From the NCBI GenBank assembly GCA_004380135.1, contig QXCR01000026.1, positions 1 through 64,000 of the forward strand: 64,000 nucleotides of DNA, given 5' to 3'. A program made the translations under genes and the position numbers. Below the pieces are notes generated by a model that was not told where the DNA came from, searched no databases, and saw nothing but the letters and a program-made list of their open reading frames with translations. Each line of letters begins with the position of its first letter. Position 1 is the stretch's first letter. The DNA is from Stemphylium vesicarium. Its lineage: Eukaryota > Ascomycota > Dothideomycetes > Pleosporales > Pleosporaceae. Shown here in pieces: positions 55,481 to 64,000 of the stretch.

Positions 55481-56674
55481 CTAAGCCCTCTTTCCAAAAA
55501 CCTTGTCGAAGCCAGTGAGTGTGAGCCTGTACTTGACATTGTCGTTCTTGTACACGCGCTCGACTGCCTCCTTGCATCCTTCTTCACTGAGCTGAATCTC
55601 CTGTACCCAGCTCTTAATGTTCTGCTTCGATGCAAGCTCGAACATCTCCTCCATCTCGGGCCTGTTGCCAATGTGCGACGCGCCCATGTAGCAGCCGTTG
55701 GGAGCGAAGATCTGAGCGGGCATAGCTGGGAGCGGGTTGTCGGGGAAGCCGACCATGTGGAAGGTGCCGTTGACCTTGAGGATGGAGAAGTATTCGGAGA
55801 GGTCGAACTTGTCGGTGGCATCGGCAGTGTTGATGACGAAGTCGAAGTGGAACTTCCATGGCTCAGCCCAGCCCTTCTCCTTGGTGACAATGAAGTCCTT
55901 GGCACCCATCTTCAACGCATCCTCCTTCTTGTTGGGAGAGTGCGAGATGACGTACGTGTCAGCGCCCATGGCGACGGACCAGAGGACACCAAAGTGACCA
56001 AGACCTCCACTGTTGATGTGTTAGACTCTGCGGAAATCATTCAGAATTGGCGAACTTACAGTCCAATGATACCAACCTTCTTGCCGGGGCCAGCTCCTAA
56101 CCTCTTCAATGGCGAGTATGTGGTGAGACCTGCGCACAGCATAGGTGCGGCGAGAGCAGTCTCGATGTTCTCTGGGATCTTGAAGACAAAGTACTCGTGG
56201 CCACGGATATGGCTCGAGTAACCACCCTGAGCAACGGTGCCATCAGTGTGCTTGGCGCCGTATGTGTCGACCGAGTTGGGGCAGTAGTTCTCTTGGTCGT
56301 TCTTGCATTGCGGGCAGGTAAGATCGGCGCCAATCTGAGCACCAACACCGGCGCGGTCGCCAACCTTGACCTTGGTGACCTTGCTGCCGACCTTAACGAC
56401 CTTTCCAATAACCTCGTGTCCTACGCAGAGGGGAAGGGGAATTGAGTCTCCCCATCCACCGGAGATGGTGTGGACATCTGAAGCGCAGACACCGCAAGCG
56501 TCAATGGCAATGTCGACGTCGTGCTCCTCGAACTTCTTGAGGGGCAACTAAAACGACGTCAGCATGATGATTGGCGGGATAATTAACCGGGGTACCGACC
56601 TCCTTGCGAGTGAAGTTGCTCCAGTTCTTAATGTCAGTTACGGCGAACGCGTCGGTGGTCTCTGGGTAAGGCAT
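55481..56674 (-). CDS. Zinc-dependent NADP(H) alcohol dehydrogenase (ADH6/cinnamyl type)
   Basis: Three exons: 56674-56600, 56547-56060, 56009-55481; product 363 residues. Catalytic zinc ligands are in CGVCASDVHT and GHEVIGKV. The structural-zinc loop reads DLTCPQCKNDQENYC: only three of the usual four Cys are present and the first is replaced, apparently by Asp. IIGLGGLGHFGVLWSVAMGA is the cofactor fold. The type reduces aldehydes with NADPH in the cytosol. It is transcribed divergently from a second zinc alcohol dehydrogenase at 57905, with 1.23 kb between start codons. Confidence 0.9.
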
Positions 56675-57616
56675 CTTGAAATTGGGGTATAAAACGTCTG
56701 AGGAAAAAATTGTAAGGTGTGAGACTCAATGGAGGGGCAGGTGTTGAGGGGCAGCGGCACGTATTTGAAGCATTGGACAATCTACGCCAGCTGTCTCAGT
56801 CGGCCCATCGCCTCTGGCCAGTGAGGTCATAACAGTGGACGAGATCTAGAAGGTCCCCGCCGTTAAGCTTCGTAGGCCAGCCTGATTGGACGGCGCTGCA
56901 ACCATCAGAGCGCTGTCTGCTATGTCGCGCATGGTACCTTTTATTTGACCGTCACAGACGCGTCAATGATCGTAATTTTAACCGTTCCGTCGCACTTTTG
57001 CAAACGGCGTCGACAACTAGATCCAAACCATCCCACGTCGCCGCGCCTAGGTCGCGCTACTTGCTGGTTCATCCCGACAGTGCCGGTCTATAGTGGGACT
57101 CTTCATGCCGCATGGGAGGCTTTAGGCGTGTCTTGGTCGTTTAGGATGCCATTGTAGGAATGTCGTATGACGGCTGGGGCGAATCCAAAGGATCGATGAC
57201 AGATTGTGTTTCCGAGCTCGTTCCGATCGGGGAAAGGTCCGACGCCAGCTCGTTCCGACTGCCGAGCGTTGCCGACGTCATCATCTTTGCACCCCATTCA
57301 TCACCAACACACCCTTTGGTGTTGATGTCGTCGCCCGTCGCTGCTACTTGTACTCTGCGCGGCCTAGTTTAATGTTTCTTCTCTTCCCGTTGGAGGCTTC
57401 TCCATTGAATCGGTCGATGGTGCCAAGCATGAATATAGAGGTTCGCGATCCTGGAAGCCGCCTGGAGGGCTCAACAATATAAGTCGGTTTGACATCTGAC
57501 CCAGTCCACAAGACGCATCCACGGCATGGAGTGTTATAACTTCCTTCATCATTTCCATCTCGCCACGGAAAAGCCGGCTCTTGTCCAGGCCCACTCAAAC
57601 ATCTTAGGCGGGTGTA

Positions 57617-57637
57617 CCCCGCACCTAGGATGCGGGG
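57617..57637. promoter_or_regulatory. Inverted repeat CCCCGCA-N7-TGCGGGG
   Basis: Two 7-bp arms, exactly complementary, with a 7-bp spacer (CCTAGGA). Each holds a TGCGG/CCGCA half site, the core recognised by the ethanol regulator AlcR in Aspergillus. About 270 bp upstream of the second dehydrogenase gene. Factor identity is inference. Confidence 0.45.
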
Positions 57638-57652
57638 TGATACACTCGAGGC

Positions 57653-57668
57653 TTACCGCATGCGGTAA
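57653..57668. promoter_or_regulatory. Perfect 16-bp palindrome TTACCGCATGCGGTAA
   Basis: Self-complementary over 16 bp with abutting CCGCA and TGCGG half sites, 15 bp from the previous inverted repeat and about 237 bp upstream of the ATG at 57905. It looks like a binuclear zinc-cluster factor site; the factor is unknown. Confidence 0.5.
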
Positions 57669-57904
57669 ACCGTGATTGAAAGGAATACATGGCGAACAGC
57701 CGCTTTACCATTCAAACAGAGCGGAAGATGATAGACTGCCGGAACCCGAGCGGACAAGTGCCATATTCGAACATGTCTCTCTTCGTCTTGGACACCGTAG
57801 CTCCGCTGGCGCCGTTGCTTGGTTTTCACTCCAGCTCTTCACTTATCTTCTCTTTATCGGCTTGACCTCAAGATCGCAAACCTAAACGCGACAAACCTAC
57901 CAAG

Positions 57905-59125
57905 ATGACATCCTCAGGGACGTATCAGCCTACTCCATCGGGCGAAGGGAACATGAACGCAGTGCGCTTCCACGGCCAAAATGACCTAAGATACGAGAAG
58001 ATCGCGATACCCCAAGTCAAAGCAGGGCAAGTTAAGATAAAGCCGGCGTGGGTCGGAATCTGCGGAAGTGGTACGTGCGACTGCATGAAGTGCCAGACAG
58101 TGAGACTGACGTACCTTTATACCTTCACGAATACTTAGGTAAGTACGCGAAATGACGATTATCCGGCCCCAAGCTGAGCACCGAGGTGGTTAGGTGGCCC
58201 AAATCTATGTCCCACAACGCCGCATCCAATCACGGGCGAAACAGTCCCACTTACCTTTGGCCACGAGTTTAGCGGAACAATAGAAGAAGTCGGCGAGGGT
58301 GTAACAGACTACAAGGCGGGCGACAGGGTCGTGATTCAGCCCATCATCTACGACAATACTTGCGGTGCCTGCGAAGAGGGCTTACAAAATTGCTGCTGGT
58401 CCAACGGCTTTGTGGGTCTATCTGGCTGGGGTGGTGGACTAGCAGATCACATTGTCGTTCCAACCTCGACTCTGTACCATCTCCCTGATAATGTGCCGCT
58501 CGAAATCGGCGCATTAGTAGAGCCTCTCGCCGTTGGCTGGCATGCCGTCAAGATCAGTCCCTTCAAGAAAGGCGACGTCGCGCTCGTCCTCGGAGGCGGA
58601 CCAATCGGCATCTCCACAATCCTAGCCCTGAAAGCAAACGGATGTGACAAAATCATCGTCTCAGAAGTAAGCAAGAAGCGACAAGAATTCGCGCAGAAGT
58701 TCGGTGCCCATCACATCATCGATCCCACAAAGGAGGACGTTGCAAAAAGCTGTCGCGACCTCACCGGCGGAAAGGGCGTACACGTAGTCTATGATTGTGC
58801 TGGTGTCCAAGTAGCTCTCACCCAAGCTGTCCATGCTACCCGTGCTCGTGGCTGCATTGTCAATATCGCCATCTGGGAGAAACCGTGTACCATCTACACC
58901 AACGACTTCAACTTCAAGGAGCGCACTTACATGGGCATTGCGACGTATGAAATTGGCGACTTCCAGGAGGTTATTGATGCGCTGAGTAGGGGCGATATGG
59001 ATCCGAAAGAGATGATCACGCAACGGATTGCGTTGACGGAGGTGGAAGAGAAGGGCTTCAAGAGTCTGATCAATGACAAGGATAACCAGGTCAAGATCCT
59101 GGTCAAGGTTGGTGGTGGAACTTGA
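57905..59125 (+). CDS. Zinc alcohol dehydrogenase, (R,R)-butanediol dehydrogenase-like
   Basis: Exons 57905-58070, 58121-58138 and 58194-59125, giving 371 residues in one frame. The 18-nt middle exon restores the conserved GICGS-DLHEYLGG-PNLCP run, but its acceptor reads AT, not AG, while donor (GTACGT), branch point (ACTGAC) and length (50 nt) are normal. Motifs: GHEFSGTIEEVG, catalytic-zinc Cys in GICGSD, structural-zinc CGACEEGLQNCC, PLAVGWHAVK, and VLGGGPIGISTI for NAD binding. The family interconverts 2,3-butanediol and acetoin or related vicinal diols. If the acceptor is truly lost, the gene may be dead; everything after it is intact, including YDCAGVQVAL and the C-terminal helix. Confidence 0.8.
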
Positions 59126-59272
59126 GTGATCTGCTTTGGTAGGTGCAGATAGAATGGTGGGTTAATGTTCGTCGTGCGGTAAGTGGTTCAATATGGAGCA
59201 AGACCAGGTGACATATCTCTACTTAACCAGTTTTGGGCCTCTTTTTGTAAGAAACTCAGATCATTCATGACT

Positions 59273-60240
59273 CTATAATTCCCGAACTCCACATCTGGAA
59301 AAATTGTCTCTACACTCGCCCATGTACCTGGTTGGAGCAGGTATTTGATCGCTACGCCATGAGGAAAGCTTGGAGAAGGGACAGATCTCTCTCGCGACTC
59401 TGTGTCCACTCCCAACCGCTCCGTCCATATAACCAGTCCAATACTCACTTGTCTCCGACCCTGCAAAATACGATCCGTTGACCGGCTGTGTCATTGCTTC
59501 TCCAAACGGAGCCAGTACATTAGGAGGCGAAACTGCGAAAGGGCCGCCTCGAAGCCAATATTCCAGGTCCCATCTAGGCAGAACGAATTCAGATGGATTG
59601 GCTGCTTTCGACCCAAAAAAACGCACGCAGTCGGATATAACCTTCTTTTGACACTTCTCGGGCATCAACGAGTCTAATGCGCGCATTGGGTCACCGATAA
59701 CGAAGCCCATAAGTGCGCCGAAGGGGGCACCAGTCGGTGAGCTGTCGAATGTGACGCGGGTCGAGCCGCGACCGCTCGGGACTTGACCACTAAGGCCTTC
59801 ATCTTCACGCCAGAATGAGGTGTCATATATTGCTATTGCCTTACTAATATGCAATAACGTCATGAAATCGTTCAAGGCTTGACGAGCAACAGGAAGCGGC
59901 GGCGAGAACGTGATGAGGTTCAGAGGCGGAGGAGCCATAGCAAGGATAACCTTTTTCGCCGTCAATGTCCCCGCTTTGGAAAAGACCGTATATCCAGCAG
60001 AAGTCTCCGTGATGCTCGATACCGGAGCATTAAGGGCGATACGTTCCGGAATAAGCCCTGTCCCACCATTCACACGCTTCTCTTGAGCACCTCCCTCTGT
60101 TGCCAACAAGGTTTTGAGGCTCCCCTTCGTTGTTTCATTGCCTGCTGCAGCAGCCAGCTTGAGCACGTATAGCAAGCTCAGCTCCCGTGGTTCTGCGGCA
60201 ACAAGGGCCTTGAATGCGCTTCCAAGTTCACTACAGTCCT
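59273..60240 (-). pseudogene. C-terminal part of a flavin amine oxidase
   Basis: Open frame of 300 residues from the first ATG (60175), extendable upstream to about 60240 through coding-like GSAFKALVAAEPRELSLLYVLK. It matches the monoamine-oxidase substrate domain (GGAQEKRVNGGTGLIPERIA, KKVILAMAPPP) and ends with the FAD-contact motif YFAGSETSEYWTGYMDGA. The N-terminal GxGxxG FAD-binding half, about 200 residues, is absent: immediately upstream a stop occurs and unrelated GST-like sequence begins on the other strand. A truncated remnant is the best reading; a distant first exon is not seen. Confidence 0.65.
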
Positions 60241-61075
60241 CGCCTTACACACACTCCAACGCCTTGGCACTCACCACAGCATGCCGAGCTCCTCAAGCTC
60301 TCGAAAGACGATCTTGATATGGCCTAGAGGTATCTACCCCGGGCAGATGCTTACTTCAAAGCCAAAGCGCTGCCCCGATCCGTTCTCAACAGTCCTAAGA
60401 ACCCCGATGGCGATTTGACCATTGTGCCGATTTCCGTCAATTCGACATTTACCGGAGTTGCGCCTGTCTATCCTGACACTAAGCCCCAACCGGTTGACTC
60501 CAAGCTTCCTGTCCTGAAGGTCACCGACGGCGACAAGACGCACATCATTCACCAATCGACTGCCGTTGTCGAATATCTCGAAGCTTGTTACCCTGCATCC
60601 AAAGGGTACAGAGACTTGTCCGGCAGCAGCAGCAGCCCTGAGCTTCATGCGAAGATTTGCGCTGTCAGCCATCTTGTCACCGATGCAACTATTTAGTTTC
60701 AATGCGACTTCTTCTACTGACATACTTTGCCAATACAGTTGGGATTGATTACAACACCTGAGGAATCCGCCGCAGCTTCTGTGTATGCTCAAAAGCGGTG
60801 GAAGACGGAGCTGGTGAAACCGATGGGTTTAATTGCTCGATCATAAGGAAGAACCGATTAGTTTGGTCGGTGCACTACACTACCCAACTATTGCCGACTT
60901 TGCGTTCATGGGCGTAGTGGAGCTATTTAAAGTCTTCTTCGATGACAATGTTATTAAAGGCTTTAGAGCTTTGGAAACATGGCACGATAGGAATACGAAC
61001 AGCCAGTGGCGGGTCCCCCGCGATCCTGTTGACGCTTTGGCTGCGAACAGGTTTGCCGAATTCTTCACCGGCTAA
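60241..61075 (+). pseudogene. Glutathione S-transferase pseudogene
   Basis: Thioredoxin-fold fragment at 60415-60696: LPVLKVTDGDKTHIIHQSTA then VVEYLEACYPASKGYRDLSG, the glutathione-site ES/QS-TA-VEYL signature. The helical domain reappears in another frame at 60860-61075 (TIADFAFMGVVELFKVFFDD, NVIKGFRALETWHDRN). Between them the frame is closed by stops at about 60694 and 60760, and the N-terminal YTH...A segment at 60258-60317 is in yet another frame. No set of GT-AG introns that I could find repairs all breaks, so I call it a pseudogene. Confidence 0.6.
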
Positions 61076-61301
61076 GGCCTCATCATCGCACTAGTGTAGA
61101 TAAAGGTCGAACTGAGAGAAGAATTGATCGAATTTGGCGAGGATGGTATAGTAGTGTAAGGTCAATAGTATACGATGTCCTTAGCTCCGCAACCATTTGC
61201 TTGTGCATCCTCTACTCCTTTCCCTCCTTCTCTCCTCTTTTCCATTGCCCCTTCTCATTTCCTACTTCCTTTCTCATCATCTTCTTAAACGCCCTCTCTT
61301 C

Positions 61302-61577
61302 CTAACAGAAACAATCTAGGTTGCCAGCAGAAAGGCATTCCACCCGCGGAGAAATGCCTTGGATAAGGCACCTGTTCGTGCATACTGAACGTAGACCATC
61401 GAGCTGTGCATTGCATTCTTCCATCTCCATGCCACAGAAGGCTGGCCCAGGTTCGCAGGAGCTGACGGGGCGGGTGCCGGCTTGACGCTCATCTAAGGCG
61501 AGGGCATCTTTAGGTGAAGCAACGGGTCCTGCAATAGCGAGGCTAAGGAGAGTAGAGGCGACGAGGGTAAGTTTCAT
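61302..61577 (-). CDS. Small cysteine-rich secreted protein (8 Cys)
   Basis: 91 residues from the ATG at 61577. Signal peptide MKLTLVASTLLSLAIAGPVA, a short pro-like segment (SPKDALALDER), then a mature part with eight cysteines in the pattern C-x6-C-x6-C-x10-C-x3-C-x10-C-x7-C-x1-C, ending at the last Cys. Upstream in-frame sequence is not protein-like. Four disulphides are possible. Size, secretion signal and Cys content are those of fungal effector-like proteins, but no family is recognised and no activity is inferred. Confidence 0.65.
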   Translation of the reverse strand: MKLTLVASTLLSLAIAGPVASPKDALALDERQAGTRPVSSCEPGPAFCGMEMEECNAQLDGLRSVCTNRCLIQGISPRVECLSAGNLDCFC

Positions 61578-62495
61578 TGTGGCGGAAAGGTCGTTTTTGA
61601 AAGGACGCGGATGCTGCTGAATGAGGTTGTAGATTTTGATGCAAACGAGATTGATGATTTGATGAGCAGACAGTGTTGTGGATGCGAGACGGGCATTTAT
61701 ATTCTGCAGCAGCAGGAGCATGCCATGTTGGTCGCTGGGGGTATGAGCCGCCAGCATCCGGTGTATATTGAAGTTCTTCTAGGGTCTACGTAACGACAGG
61801 TCTTGGGTGTAAGCACACCAAAGTATCTCCAAGGTGGAATGTGGAGGGGCGTTACTTCTCTTGTCGAAGTGACTTATATCTCGTAGCGGTATATACCTCG
61901 GTAGCACCATGAACTACCGTTCCAGCATTACGAGTAACTACGTGACTTATGGCGAACACTAGATGAGGAAGTCAACACAATAGATGGAGGTGCATTTTAC
62001 ATCTGTGCGTCGCGATGCCTAGAGTCTTCAATACCAAGAGTCTTCAATGCCAAGACAGGGCGGAGTCAGCCTCCTTCCAAGCTTTCCTTGACTCCGCGCT
62101 GACCAACCCAAGGACTTAACGGAATTGAGGCCCAAAGACACCGCTAGCTTACTACTAGTTCCGTAATCTCTCTGCGCGCACCTTGCAACTACCGAAGCGT
62201 TCCAATACCGCGGAATGCTACTAAGAAAAGTTAATCTCAACATCCTCTCACGTTTACAACTTGACATCACGCTCCGTTATCACTTTCTGTAAAGATGTCT
62301 TTCGGCACCAATCCTCGTCAATTATATTAGCTTGCCATCGGACGGTCTGATTGTTGCCTCCGATTATGATCAAGATGCCCTTGTCCTCCACTTCTGACCT
62401 ATTCCTTCGCAGTCCCTCCTTATTCCTCCTTTCCTCGTCTCCCCGCCTTCTATTTCCCACGATCCAATGTCGAATCCCAGCTAATGTATTTCACA
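61578..62495. other. Intergenic, no gene recognised
   Basis: Contains a short direct repeat: AGTCTTCAATACCAAG followed at once by AGTCTTCAATGCCAAG near 62023-62054. Otherwise nothing recognised. Confidence 0.4.
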
Positions 62496-62738
62496 CTAAC
62501 CCTCGAAGCACTGCAGGCGTCCAGTGAATGCACCCCAGAATCCACAGGCGCTCTTGGTGTTGTGTCCTGTGACGGCGCCGTTGTTCCAGGTTCCAGGGCA
62601 TTTGCAGCCGAAGACGCAAGGAACAATGCAAGTTCCTGCGTTGTTGTCGTAAGTGCAGATGATGTCTCCTCCCCAGCAGGTTCTTGCGGTGGCGGTGGCG
62701 ACCATCATGGCCATGACGATAGGGATGGAGAAGTGCAT
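62496..62738 (-). CDS. Small cysteine-rich secreted protein (8 Cys), Gly/Trp-rich
   Basis: 80 residues from the ATG at 62738: signal peptide MHFSIPIVMAMMVATATA, then a mature part of about 62 residues with eight Cys (TCWGGDIICTYD, GTCIVPCVFGCKCPGTWNN, SACGFWG, LQCFEG). No charged linker or repeats. It is unrelated in Cys spacing to the protein at 61302-61577. Effector-like by size and composition only; it could equally be an antimicrobial or wall-associated peptide. Degenerate tandem repeats lie about 200 bp upstream of its start. Confidence 0.6.
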   Translation of the reverse strand: MHFSIPIVMAMMVATATARTCWGGDIICTYDNNAGTCIVPCVFGCKCPGTWNNGAVTGHNTKSACGFWGAFTGRLQCFEG

Positions 62739-64000
62739 TTTCGTGAGAAGTTCTCGAGATGTATTGATAGAAGTATCGGAACCGGTAATGACAGTTGTTT
62801 GAATGTAGCGAATGATTGTGGTATTTGTTGGCTGATACAAACTTATTCGTGGGAACCCGCCCCCTCTTATATATCTCTTTGGTATCATCATCGTGATCAC
62901 CAGATAGCACGTTGTGAAATGCACAACACATTGTTATCACCGAACACGAGCCATTTTGATAATAGCCGTGTTAGTTTGTGTTATAATAACCGTCTTGGTT
63001 TTGATGATATGCGAGTGGTTTTGGTAGGACACGGGCCGCTTCGGTAAGACGCGAGCCGTTTTGGTGAACTGCGGCACCATCTTGCCAGCATAGAGCCGAA
63101 AGCTTAAGCGCTACCCAAGAAGACATAACGAATGTAGTGAGTCTCTCGACGCACTCAAGTCGACATTTCTCGTCGCCTGCCAAGCGATCATTTTTTCTTG
63201 AATTACAGATGGCGCGTCATTCTCCTTCGAGGAAGCGCCTCACATACGTTATCAGGATCGAATGGAAGAGACTACAGAGGCGCTCGTCCTTTTTCGGCCA
63301 TCGCTCCTCGGCAAAGTTCCCTATAGCCTTCCATATGGATAATTGCGAGCTATTCCATACGCCTGCTTCTCCACGATGGCAGCTAGTCCCAGACACACTG
63401 GGAAGCAAAGCGGACGTGCAGTGGTAAGCACGTGGTGTTGATGATCCGCACGGCCACCTCTTTCACACCGCCACAGGGCCTTTTCTTTGGAGGTTGCCGA
63501 TTCATGTCGATCGTATTCCAGGCTAGCCTGTCTAAGTAGCTCTCGTATAAGTTACCGTCTGCCTCACGCTAACCAGCAGGCTCTGGCCAGTGTTAGATCG
63601 TTATTCATGGCTCGTTCAACCTGCGGACCGATGCTGCGCTGCACTTTTCCCCGGATATATCCCCATTTATCCTGAATGTTCTCGATCTTCCTAGTTGGTG
63701 ATTCCGTGAAGCAACTGTAGCGAGGCTTCACGTCTAGCTCTTGTAATCGGAGTGCAATGATCAGAGGCTGCTCCATGGTTAAATAGAATAAGTGCTCTGT
63801 GGGGTTCGGGTGCGCTAGGCAAAAAGCGAATATTCCAACCGTAAAAGCAGGCGAGATTATCGCTGCGTATCAGCGTGCGTTGCAGTAGAGAATTCAGGGG
63901 TAACTAGGAGTCTATGGAAGAATGTTTCGTGTGTATGCGATGATTCAATGGGCGATTTGTGGAGAGACGCGGAAAGTACGTTGTCGGGCGTCTCCAGGTG
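62739..64000. other. Right-end region without a supported gene
   Basis: Contains the degenerate tandem repeat at 62944-63068. Open frames at 63137-63427 and 63564-63776 have no recognisable domain. Confidence 0.4.
62944..63068. repeat. Degenerate tandem repeat, about six units of 20-24 bp
   Basis: Units resemble ACACGAGCCATTTTGATAAT, ATGCGAGTGGTTTTGGTAGG, ACACGGGCCGCTTCGGTAAG and ACGCGAGCCGTTTTGGTGAA. The last three are the most regular; the earlier ones have drifted in length and sequence. Confidence 0.6.

Larger units (their letters stand above)
56675..57904. promoter_or_regulatory. Shared promoter region of two divergent alcohol dehydrogenase genes
   Basis: No gene recognised in 1.23 kb. 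It contains two inverted repeats of CCGCA/TGCGG at 57617-57637 and 57653-57668 and a lone CCGCA at 57108-57112. Confidence 0.55.

Noticed and set aside
63137..63776. Two open frames that might be transposase remnants
   Set aside because: No recognisable catalytic motif or terminal repeats; not supported.
1..64000. CRISPR arrays, rRNA or tRNA genes, bacterial-type operons
   Set aside because: No regularly spaced identical repeats and no rRNA or tRNA signature noticed on reading both strands; a tRNA scan could not be run.

Overview
The window is nuclear DNA from a filamentous ascomycete. The evidence is short GT-AG introns (mostly 44-70 nt) with CTAAC/CTGAC-like branch points, a fused tryptophan synthase, an SPX-domain phosphate transporter, Rad7, an Stc1-domain protein, a CBM1 cellulose-binding protein, and several secreted hydrolases and cysteine-rich secreted proteins. 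The mix fits a plant-associated Dothideomycete (Pleosporales-like); that placement is inference, as no marker gene for taxonomy is present. Exon boundaries below were worked out by hand from splice motifs and reading-frame continuity.

Layout. 1-6 kb: a truncated CSC1/RSN1-type channel gene, then the SRP receptor alpha subunit and YIF1 in head-to-head orientation. 6-16 kb is accessory: a 33-base C homopolymer, an orphan multi-pass membrane protein, a tandem pair of uncharacterised Cys-module proteins, a gene-poor stretch of about 2.4 kb and a BTB protein. 16-20 kb: a GPI-anchored S10 carboxypeptidase and a small protein built by exon duplication. 20-39 kb is a housekeeping block: tryptophan synthase, PHO90/91-type phosphate transporter, Rad7, Stc1-domain protein, TSR1, UTP7 and one unknown. 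38-48 kb is metabolic: a carbonyl-reductase-like SDR, an alpha/beta-hydrolase fragment, a PRISE-type reductase, an SGNH hydrolase, a cytochrome P450 and a Nudix ADP-sugar pyrophosphatase.

48-64 kb is the most dynamic part. Two paralogous secreted-protein genes (BYS1/thaumatin-like) are both inactivated; one carries a 171-bp solo-LTR-like insertion with a perfect 5-bp target duplication, and a second copy of that element lies about 325 bp away in opposite orientation. Then come a CE2-type esterase and a CBM1 protein (both secreted, converging), Ctf8, and two divergently transcribed zinc alcohol dehydrogenases whose shared promoter holds two inverted repeats of CCGCA/TGCGG (AlcR-like). The tail holds an amine-oxidase fragment abutting a glutathione S-transferase pseudogene, and two small secreted proteins with eight cysteines each.

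Main leads: the Cys-module pair at 10.6-11.9 kb, the short LTR family and the double gene death at 48.8-51 kb, the exon-duplicated protein at 19 kb, the dyad-bearing promoter at 57.6 kb, and an apparent 18-nt microexon with a non-AG acceptor at 58.1 kb.
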